Under the pieces are notes generated by a model. The model saw only the letters and a program-made list of their open reading frames with translations, was not told the origin of the DNA and searched no databases. A DNA stretch of 64,000 bases from Croceitalea rosinachiae (GTDB lineage: Bacteria; Bacteroidota; Bacteroidia; Flavobacteriales; Flavobacteriaceae). Location of the stretch: positions 62,001 through 126,000 of the forward strand of contig NZ_JAVRHR010000001.1 in the NCBI RefSeq assembly GCF_031846445.1, written 5' to 3'. Each line of letters opens with the position of its first letter. The stretch's first letter is position 1. Below, piece after piece: positions 26,901 through 33,267 of the stretch. The translations under genes and the position numbers were made by a program.

Positions 26901-27100
26901 TTAGAAACATTAATGGAATAATTACCGTCAAAATCCGTTTGGGTGCCTCTTGTTGTATTCAAAACAACAATATTTGCTCCAGGAATTGGAACATTATCTG
27001 CATCATTTACGGTTCCAGTGACACTATAAGTATCCTGGGCAAATAATTGAATATTGACTAGCAATACTACAATTATTAATAATCTAGTTTTTAAGTTCAT
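23996..27100 (-). CDS. SusC/RagA family TonB-linked outer-membrane protein
   Basis: 1034 aa. Signal peptide, then a CarboxypepD_reg domain (about residues 25-110), the plug with the SusC signature DEVVVIGYGTQRKSTVTGS (about 103-121) and VEVLKDAASASVYG-like sequence FEVLKDAASASVYGSEG, and a large beta barrel ending LGLNIDF. Pairs with the following susD gene. With PL7, PL6 and PL17 genes on both sides, its substrate is alginate oligosaccharide. The promoter region 300 bp upstream carries the GntR operator array, so a leader of nearly 300 nt is predicted. Confidence 0.94.
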   Translation of the reverse strand: MNLKTRLLIIVVLLVNIQLFAQDTYSVTGTVNDADNVPIPGANIVVLNTTRGTQTDFDGNYSINVSNGEVLQFSYIGYGTQTIIISGQASINIILEEDTSQLDEVVVIGYGTQRKSTVTGSISKVVNETLDQIAVSRVDDALIGQVSGVNIQATNAEAGGAPTINIRGVGSVSADTGPALVIDGIVVSSEFFANIDMNDVESFEVLKDAASASVYGSEGANGVILITTKSGRAGKTKFSYQTYTGFKQAHGSDDYRKDLNEWADLEEATTGTLSGETLYALDIVNVTGINRDWQDVFFDGGTVTSHSLSARGGTENSTFSASLRSLHDEGVVITDDYKLYTGNLKFDTKIGKKLKFGLRATPSYTEQRRLPTSIHNPTRQSPWLPIFHTEETLQFINRDIYPDVGVGDYFWENHLENRDYDNDGNTERPRTSGDSNPYQQYVEREHYEFNTKLFGSTYLSYKLAKGLTAKTSLGITLEQRKRDRYDGVNYHASGASRSNYFLENRFRKRLVSDNTLNYSRKFGDHDLNLLGLLTVQQRTTEISQINGNGFTDDRLKNINGANPDNTTAFQANAERKKIGWLARVNYAYKDKYLLNASIRGDGSSVFGVDSKWGYFPAISAGWNVAKENFLLSSDVVSNLKFRASYGLTGSENFNLSTLEETVWPYLSLLQNTNAVVDGNLVSGISPLNIANNLLQWEASEELTIGLDYGFLNNRITGSIDYYQRNSDELLLNNPVSYVTGFNNGIVNLGEVQNRGLEFELRTRNIVRENFRWNSTLIASTNQNELLSFGDSNNALIEDTYGRNSQWINRIGEPISSYWGFVVDNDAYDEVSFRNTYVDNPWNRINGQADDTIVKDLNGDGIITEEDKTILGDPYPDLIYSFTNDFQIGQVDISFMVQGSLGAQVNNIGDQYFYNWFGNRTRSGGEAQAVADGLVPHESFIQERVLTSEVIASADYFSLRNVRVGYNFGGDTISRIGLEGLRVYVTGQNLLYITADDYHGFNPEHDDNGNIRAFGSQRAGTPIFRTLTLGLNIDF

Positions 27101-27215
27101 TTGTTATTCAGTTAATTTCAAAAGATTGTTTTAATTGCTATCCCTAATATTTAGGAATGCCACTAATTCAGTTTAGTTAATCACATTTTTAAAACAAATT
27201 CTTAAAACGAATCAT

Positions 27216-27223
27216 TACATTTG
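27216..27223 (+). promoter_or_regulatory. Rightward -7 element inside the susC leader region
   Basis: TACATTTG fits TAnnTTTG on the plus strand. No TTG is found at the expected -33 distance, so strength is doubtful. It would start a transcript near 27229 running to the terminator at 27293-27327, antisense to the predicted susC leader. Confidence 0.4.
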
Positions 27224-27228
27224 AATTC

Positions 27229-27327
27229 TTCAAATTTGCATTAAGTGTGTATTTGTCGAATTTTACTTCCCTCCAAAGAAGTAATCTTTTTTAAAAGGAT
27301 AGGCGTGCACCTATCCTTTTTTATTTT
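27229..27327 (+). ncRNA. Candidate small RNA antisense to the susC leader
   Basis: About 100 nt bounded by a -7 element (27216-27223) and a strong rightward terminator, with no open frame of note in between. The location, opposite the 5' leader of a susC gene, resembles the antisense small RNAs described for some Bacteroides polysaccharide loci. Only sequence signals support it; no conserved RNA family is recognised. Confidence 0.35.
27293..27327 (+). terminator. Strong intrinsic terminator in the kdgF-susC gap
   Basis: AAAAGGATAGG (27293-27303) and CCTATCCTTTT (27310-27320) form a perfect 11-bp stem with a 6-nt loop, followed on the plus strand by TTATTTT. No annotated plus-strand gene precedes it. 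Read leftward, the hairpin would lie in the susC leader and be followed only by stem U residues, so it could be a weak attenuator there. Confidence 0.7.
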
Positions 27328-27364
27328 CTGCTTCTTATCATATAATTAATTAGTTTAAATATTA

Positions 27365-27408
27365 TTTGGTAATCCAAACTGGTAAACCAATTTGGTTGAC
27401 CAAATATA
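27365..27408. promoter_or_regulatory. GntR operator, site B, with susC -7 element
   Basis: Three 13-bp-phased units: TCCAAACTGGT (27373-27383), ACCAATTTGGT (27386-27396) and the half unit ACCAAATATA (27399-27408), preceded by another TTTGGT half (27365-27370). On the minus strand CAAATATA (27401-27408) reads TATATTTG, a perfect -7 element pointing toward susC. Regulator binding would cover the promoter, which implies repression of the susCD-PKD-PL7-PL7 operon. Confidence 0.75.
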
Positions 27409-27570
27409 TGTTATTGAATCGTTAATAAAAAACGATTTTATCATTTAAATGTTAAAATTTTATGGATTATGAAATTTTGTTTGATCTAATTTTATGAGTT
27501 ATAAACAAAATAAGGCACTAACACTTAAAAAATTCCTTTTCTATTGAATAGGACGTTATTTCTGCCATTA

Positions 27571-27942
27571 CTATTTATCTCCAAAATAAGATACCTCTCC
27601 ACCACTCAAAAAATCTTCTCTAACAGGACTAAAAGTGTCAATTAGCATCCCTTCTTCTAAGCATACTGCACTATGCAATAAATTAGGTTCAATGTAAACT
27701 CCATCCCCTGCTTCAATTATTTTCTTCACTCCATCAATTTCAAATTCAAACTTACCTGAAACACAATAAGTAGCTTGAGTATGAAAATGATGATGAGGGG
27801 CACCCAATGCTCCTTTTTCAAATTTCACTTTTACCATCATAATTTGGTTGTCGTACCCTAAAAACTTTCTTGATACTCCTCCTCCAAGTTCTTCCCAATC
27901 CATTTCTTTGGTAGAGATGTATTTTTCACTAAATCGTTTCAT
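27571..27942 (-). CDS. kdgF: Cupin-domain protein KdgF
   Basis: 123 aa, a single cupin_2 domain. Metal-binding His residues lie in GAPHHHFHTQATY (about residues 49-61) and PNLLHSAV (about 94). KdgF turns the unsaturated monouronate released by exolytic lyases into the linear 5-keto form DEH, faster than the spontaneous reaction. Last gene of the leftward operon PL6-PL7-PL7-SDR-PL17-kdgF. No signal peptide, so cytoplasmic. Confidence 0.88.
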   Translation of the reverse strand: MKRFSEKYISTKEMDWEELGGGVSRKFLGYDNQIMMVKVKFEKGALGAPHHHFHTQATYCVSGKFEFEIDGVKKIIEAGDGVYIEPNLLHSAVCLEEGMLIDTFSPVREDFLSGGEVSYFGDK

Positions 27943-28045
27943 ATGTTTATGTTTATTGTTTTTTAAATATCATATGTTGCTTCTATATAATCATTCCCTT
28001 GAATATCATTTTCCAGTTATGGAAGGTTCTTAATTTCAGTTTGTA

Positions 28046-30286
28046 TTATTTAAAATGATAAGGACCAGACCATTGATAATCACGTCCGTTTATCTGTAAT
28101 TTATGCGGACTTGTTTTATTAGAATCTGTATTACTTATTATCATCATAAATTCATCACCATTCACATCTGAAATGTTAACCGCCGTGTAGTGCTCATCAT
28201 CATGAACTAATTTCAGACTTGAGATACTAGAATTGGAATTCACAGCGGATTCTGTCACTGGACTATAACTTCCATGTGATTCTATAATCGATACAAAAGT
28301 GGTATTCTTAGCATTTTTTCTTCGAATCATAAAGCCTGCATCCCTTCTTAAATTGAATTTAGGGTCATTGGCGCCCAAACGCGTAAAAAGCAACTCATCA
28401 GAAGTGTCGGTGGCCGTAGTCAATGTATAGAAGTTATTACGGCCCAACCAAGAAACAATTGTGCCTTCTGAAGAAGGCTTCCCCTTTCCTTCTACATACA
28501 AGTGCTGATAGCCATTCTTTTCTCCAAGAACACTGAACGCAGGAGATTCATATTCAAAGTTGACCTTCATTACATGTCCCATAAAATAAAATGGTAAATC
28601 GTATTGATTTTCCGAATCAGAATTTATTTTCATAATATCCAACAAGAAGGGTTTTTCAAATTTTTCATTTTTGATTATTGCCATGGTACGATGTATTTCT
28701 GTACCGGGATAGGCATTATTTTCTTTTGCACTTGCAATTTGAACTTCGCCATCTTTATCATCATAGAAGTATAGGTCAGAATGGTGCTTACTCCCAATTT
28801 CATACTTTCCTTGAAAGTGGGAAGTTTCATTTTGAACAAGTGTATTATGGGCGATTGATTGTTTGGCCCATGTTTTATTTTCTTTTAGATAATTGCCCCC
28901 ACCTTTTTGTTCAATATTTACAAAACGAGCTAACCCATAATCTTGTAGAACTTCATTACCGTTATCGTAAAGTGAGTAGGACAACTTATCATAATGCCCG
29001 TGACTTGAGCCTTGCGCAGCATATTTAAAAACAAGTTCGATACTTTCTTTTCTTAAAATAGCAACGCCCCCTTGTTTCCCTTCAGGTCCATCTGTAAGAT
29101 TAATCGACTTTTTATCGAATGGTTTCGCTTTCCCATTTTTAATGGCAAGTGCTACTTCTAAGCCCGAATCGGCCAATAAAACCTTGCCCTGTTTTTCTGC
29201 AATACTCAAAAGGCCTGAGTCATGACCTCCATAATAATAAGATATATCCACCGCAGATATTAAAGCACTGTTGTAATAGGACATCCCTTTTTGTCCATCA
29301 TTTAATGGAAAAAAATCGCCATCTGCATCTGATAAATTCAAAAGCGCATTAATAGACTTCAAAAGCACACCATCTTTATATTCGAATATTTTCAAATCTG
29401 GTCTTACATTTTGTAAACCCACAGCAAAAATCAAAAACGGATACATGGCGTAGCGTTGGTAGTATGGCCCTTCATTATAATATCCATCTGGTGAAAAAGG
29501 CTCTTCTATATTGGCCAAGAAACCTGCTTTACCATCTTTGTTTATGAATCCACCGTCATCGTCTTTTGCGGTTTTATCTAAATTCATATCTTTTATACCA
29601 TATAAAGCGCGGTCTATCAGTTCTTGGTCATTCATCACCAAACCTATCATACCAACTGCGGCATTACCCCAAGTACTATGGTTATGAACTCTTTGGTAAA
29701 ATTGTGGACTATTAACTGAAATGTGGTCTGCAAATGGCCGGAATAGGTTAGTTTCAAGTCTATTGCGTTCTTCTTTTGACAAAAAATTGTAGATACAATC
29801 ATAGGCCTGACTAACATAGACCAACCAATTAGCATCATTTAAACATTGCCAGAACAACTTGCCTCTTGCGTATGATCTTGTTTTAGGATGTAGCGGTAGC
29901 GTTTTATACATTTTTTCATACTGCATTAACATATCACGAACATAAATGGCATACTTTTTATCGTCAAGTATCTGATACAGCACCCCAGCTTTTTGTAGTA
30001 GAAACCAATTTTTTTTATGCCTGGCATGCGTATAGCCACCAGAATAATCTTTCGGAATTGGTGTCTCGATTCCTAAGGCAATTTCTGTATCCACCTCTTT
30101 TTTCAATGCCGCCAACGACGCATCAAATAAATGGACATTTCCTAATTCAGCACGAATTTTTTCAACTCCGGCTTTGGTCAAAATTAAATTTGGATGTTCT
30201 TGTGCCAAAGCAAAATTTGGAAGAAATAGTATTGCAAATACAAATAGTATCGCTAGGTAAATTATATTTAGGTTCCGCTTTGTCAT
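28046..30286 (-). CDS. PL17 oligoalginate lyase (heparinase II/III fold)
   Basis: 746 aa. Signal peptide ending PNFALAQ without lipobox, so periplasmic. The N-terminal alpha/alpha toroid contains the catalytic Asn/His stretch HNHSTWGNAAVGM (about residue 205) and a Tyr-rich PDGYYNEGPYYQRYA (about 270-284); the C-terminal beta-sandwich has SSHGHYDKLSYSLYDNG with the conserved His (about 430). PL17 enzymes are exolytic and release unsaturated monouronate from alginate oligomers. It lies 103 bp before kdgF, which uses the product, and 18 bp after an SDR gene. Confidence 0.92.
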   Translation of the reverse strand: MTKRNLNIIYLAILFVFAILFLPNFALAQEHPNLILTKAGVEKIRAELGNVHLFDASLAALKKEVDTEIALGIETPIPKDYSGGYTHARHKKNWFLLQKAGVLYQILDDKKYAIYVRDMLMQYEKMYKTLPLHPKTRSYARGKLFWQCLNDANWLVYVSQAYDCIYNFLSKEERNRLETNLFRPFADHISVNSPQFYQRVHNHSTWGNAAVGMIGLVMNDQELIDRALYGIKDMNLDKTAKDDDGGFINKDGKAGFLANIEEPFSPDGYYNEGPYYQRYAMYPFLIFAVGLQNVRPDLKIFEYKDGVLLKSINALLNLSDADGDFFPLNDGQKGMSYYNSALISAVDISYYYGGHDSGLLSIAEKQGKVLLADSGLEVALAIKNGKAKPFDKKSINLTDGPEGKQGGVAILRKESIELVFKYAAQGSSHGHYDKLSYSLYDNGNEVLQDYGLARFVNIEQKGGGNYLKENKTWAKQSIAHNTLVQNETSHFQGKYEIGSKHHSDLYFYDDKDGEVQIASAKENNAYPGTEIHRTMAIIKNEKFEKPFLLDIMKINSDSENQYDLPFYFMGHVMKVNFEYESPAFSVLGEKNGYQHLYVEGKGKPSSEGTIVSWLGRNNFYTLTTATDTSDELLFTRLGANDPKFNLRRDAGFMIRRKNAKNTTFVSIIESHGSYSPVTESAVNSNSSISSLKLVHDDEHYTAVNISDVNGDEFMMIISNTDSNKTSPHKLQINGRDYQWSGPYHFK

Positions 30287-30304
30287 TTTTATTTATTTCT
30301 AACC

Positions 30305-31084
30305 CTACATATTGTAGACTCCTCCATTAATATCTAGCGTTGCGCCAGTAATAAAACCATCATATTCAGATACTAAATATAAAACTGCACGTGCTACATC
30401 TGCCGCATTACCCGCTCGTTTTATTGGAATACCAGCCGTTGTTTTATCTGCAGATTCTTTAGTGGTATGTGTGTTGTGAAATGAAGTTCCTAATATTAAA
30501 CCCGGAGCAACAGCGTTCACTCGAACTCCTTTTGGGCCTAATTCTGTCGAGAGCGCTCTCGTAAAAGTAAGTATCGCGCCCTTGCTGGTAGCGTATGCCA
30601 ATGACCCAGGATGACCACCTTTGCGTCCGGCGAGTGATGCCAAATTAATAATACTGCTGTTGTCATTTTTTGCTAAATAAGGAGCTGCAGCTCTAGTCAC
30701 AAACATCATAGATGTCATGTTGATGTCCATTACCTTGTGCCAAAAATCTGTCTCCATTTCGTTCAGCATTCTGCGCGCAACAAGTGACCCCGCGTTGTTA
30801 ATCAATATATCTAGGCCACCCAATACCTCAATTGTTTTTTCAACCATTGCGTTCGCATCGGCTTCTTTTGTTAAGTCTCCCGATATAGCTGCCGCTTTTT
30901 GTCCTTTGCCTATGGCATAGTCCACCAGTTGATCTGCTGTATCGGCACTAGAAAAATAGTGAATGGCAACATTGGCGCCACTATCAATAAAGTGCTGGGT
31001 AATTGACTCTCCAATTCCTTGTGCACCAGCAGTTATTAGAACATTTTTACCAGTTAGTTTGTTGTTGCTATTCATGTGATTCAA
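30305..31084 (-). CDS. SDR oxidoreductase, third copy in the alginate locus
   Basis: 259 aa. Nucleotide-binding motif TAGAQGIG (about residues 18-25), NNAGS near 97-101, Ser in NLASLAG and Tyr/Lys in AYATSKGAI. It is encoded between the PL7 and PL17 genes in the lyase operon, apart from the two SDR genes of the kdgK operon. Reduction of DEH to KDG is the likely role; a different cofactor or a side product such as an epimer is possible. Fairly divergent from the other two. Confidence 0.85.
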   Translation of the reverse strand: MNHMNSNNKLTGKNVLITAGAQGIGESITQHFIDSGANVAIHYFSSADTADQLVDYAIGKGQKAAAISGDLTKEADANAMVEKTIEVLGGLDILINNAGSLVARRMLNEMETDFWHKVMDINMTSMMFVTRAAAPYLAKNDNSSIINLASLAGRKGGHPGSLAYATSKGAILTFTRALSTELGPKGVRVNAVAPGLILGTSFHNTHTTKESADKTTAGIPIKRAGNAADVARAVLYLVSEYDGFITGATLDINGGVYNM

Positions 31085-31093
31085 TGAATTGAT

Positions 31094-32170
31094 TTAATCG
31101 TTCTTGGTAAAATAACCCTGGTTGGATACGGCAGTATCACTAATAGATATACTTCCGGTTTTGAACCAAACTTCAGCATAGTTTCCGCTTTCATACTGTT
31201 TCTGAATGTCGCCATCATGTGTTTCGGCACCAGAACACCAATTTTCATTTACTTCAGGAGATTTTCCATTGGTTTGATTGTAACAGCCTAGCTTAAAAAA
31301 GCAGCCTTCGCCAGCATACGCATTTTCACGTTCTACGCCATCTTGACCAATAGGCACAAATAATTTTAGTGTTTGCTCTGGAATATCTTCTTTGGACGTA
31401 TATTCCGATTCAATCAAATTTTTGGTAAATGTCTTAGTTGGATGCCCTTCACTGGTAAATTTCAAATTCATAATACCATCTTTAACTTCGATTTCATAAC
31501 TAAATTCTTCCCCTAATGCAATACCATTTTCAGGTTCTGCGGGATAGGTGTTTTCATCGCTTCCAACTACCGAGAAATCATGGCCCCACACAGCTGATGA
31601 AAAATCCCATCTTCCTGAATTATCATCACCTTCCGTATTAATTTCATAATGCCAAAAGACAGAACCTTTGGTATGCCCCGGATACTTTTTGTAAAATATT
31701 TTAAGTGGTTCATTTTCATGCCCATCCGCACTATGTATTTGACCAACAACTACAGAATGGGTAGAAGCAACACGAGCATCTCCAGTAGCCGATACATTCA
31801 TGACCTTAAGTGTAGCGGTCAATTTATCATCAGCAGTTTTTGGATACCATTTTTTTAATTGTGCTAATTCAGTTCGTGTATTATTTGAGGTTCCGTGTGT
31901 ATCTCCCGCATTTGGAGTTTTGAATACTACCCAATCAGCATTGTCATCGCTTTCGGTATAAAAGAAATTCTCATTCTTGTAATTAGTCGCTTGACCTACA
32001 TTAGAACCATCACCTAAGATTAAGTTCCAATGTTGGAAAAATGGGATGACATCGTTTGCGTAAACGGGTTTTTCTATTTTCTTTTTAACCGAGTTATTAC
32101 AACTAATTAATGGGAAAACACAAACAACTAGTATAGAAATTGCCGTTATAATAGTTTTTTTATGATTCAT
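31094..32170 (-). CDS. PL7 alginate lyase, lipoprotein (second pair)
   Basis: 358 aa. Lipobox PLISC. The catalytic elements are RTELAQL, VVGQIHSADG and, near the C-terminus, FKLGCYNQTNG. The block EPLKIFYKKYPGHTKGSVFW is shared with the next gene and differs from the first PL7 pair, so this is a separate PL7 subgroup. Ser replaces Gly after QIH. Surface or periplasmic lipoprotein, co-transcribed with the neighbouring PL7 and PL6 genes (28-bp and 22-bp gaps upstream). Confidence 0.9.
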   Translation of the reverse strand: MNHKKTIITAISILVVCVFPLISCNNSVKKKIEKPVYANDVIPFFQHWNLILGDGSNVGQATNYKNENFFYTESDDNADWVVFKTPNAGDTHGTSNNTRTELAQLKKWYPKTADDKLTATLKVMNVSATGDARVASTHSVVVGQIHSADGHENEPLKIFYKKYPGHTKGSVFWHYEINTEGDDNSGRWDFSSAVWGHDFSVVGSDENTYPAEPENGIALGEEFSYEIEVKDGIMNLKFTSEGHPTKTFTKNLIESEYTSKEDIPEQTLKLFVPIGQDGVERENAYAGEGCFFKLGCYNQTNGKSPEVNENWCSGAETHDGDIQKQYESGNYAEVWFKTGSISISDTAVSNQGYFTKND

Positions 32171-32198
32171 TTTCTTATCCTATTAATGATTCTTTAAA

Positions 32199-33245
32199 TC
32201 AGTTAGGCGTTGTCGCTTTTCCAATCGTTGCCTTCCTAAACCAAACTTCAGCATAGCTACCGTTCGTGTATTGTTTGGCTATGTCGCCATCATAAGTTTC
32301 TGATTTCGTCGATTTGCCATTAGCCTGATTATAGGCCCCTTGTTTGAAATAATTCAGTTCGCCGGCATAAGCAGTGTCACGTTCTACGCTTACAGCTCGT
32401 CTCGACGAATACCCCTCTATAATCTGTTGTGGAATATCTGATTTTTTAGAAAAATCTGATTTCACTAAACTCTTTGTAAATTTTATCGTTTCATGACCTT
32501 CACCAGTAAAAGTGAGGTACATAACACCTTTAAACACATTTACTTCATAACTAAATTCTTCGCCCAAAGCAATACCATCTTCTGGTTCCTCAGGATATGT
32601 CGTTGGACTCTCACCAACACTTGAAAAATCATGACCCCAAACTGCTGTGGAGTAATCCCATCTACCTGAATTATCACCTTCTGTATTAATTTCATAGTTC
32701 CAAAATACAGAACCTTTTTGGTGCCCAGGAAATTTTTTGTAGAAGATTTTCAAAGGTTCGTTTTCGTGACCTTCATCGCTGTGAATTTGTCCAATCACCA
32801 CTGAATAAGAAGAGGAAACTGTGGCATCACCCGTTGTAGAAACATGCATTACTTTTAAGGTCCCTGTTAATTTACGGCCCGTTTCAGGTATCCAATGTGC
32901 TTTTTCACCTAGCTCTGTTCTAGTATTGCTTGAGGTGCGCGAGGTAACTCCGGAATTGGGCGTTTTGTATACCACCCAATTGGTTTTTCCATCGTTTTCA
33001 ACATAAAAGAAATCCTTCTTTTGATAACCTACTAAGTTTTCTGAACGTGATCCATTGCCACAAAGAATTTTCCATTTATCCATAAAAGGAATCACATCGC
33101 TTGGATAAATTGAGGTCTCTACGACCATATCTTTTGATGCTTCACCATTGGCCTTTTTGGCCTTATCAAAGCAACTGTTCATCACAAATACAAGGCCCAT
33201 CATCAAAATAGGTTGAAATACCGCTTTGAAAGTTTTAATATTCAT
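32199..33245 (-). CDS. PL7 alginate lyase, lipoprotein (second pair)
   Basis: 348 aa. Lipobox VMNSC. Catalytic motifs RTELGEK, VIGQIHSDEG and FKQGAYNQANG. Highly similar to the downstream PL7 gene through GHENEPLKIFYKK and DFS-containing repeats of the jelly roll, a tandem duplication. QIH suggests activity on G-containing blocks. The small sequence changes near the active site (GEKAHW against AQLKKW) may give different end products. Confidence 0.9.
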   Translation of the reverse strand: MNIKTFKAVFQPILMMGLVFVMNSCFDKAKKANGEASKDMVVETSIYPSDVIPFMDKWKILCGNGSRSENLVGYQKKDFFYVENDGKTNWVVYKTPNSGVTSRTSSNTRTELGEKAHWIPETGRKLTGTLKVMHVSTTGDATVSSSYSVVIGQIHSDEGHENEPLKIFYKKFPGHQKGSVFWNYEINTEGDNSGRWDYSTAVWGHDFSSVGESPTTYPEEPEDGIALGEEFSYEVNVFKGVMYLTFTGEGHETIKFTKSLVKSDFSKKSDIPQQIIEGYSSRRAVSVERDTAYAGELNYFKQGAYNQANGKSTKSETYDGDIAKQYTNGSYAEVWFRKATIGKATTPN

Positions 33246-33267
33246 CTTTAGTAATTATTACTTAGAA

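Noticed and set aside
28046..30286. Heparin or heparan-sulfate lyase
   Set aside because: The fold name is heparinase II/III, but kdgF, KDG enzymes and PL6/PL7 neighbours fit PL17 oligoalginate lyase.
32052..32068. CGTTTGCGTAAACG, similar to the LacI operator
   Set aside because: It is inside the coding sequence of a PL7 gene, imperfect, and far from any promoter; probably chance.
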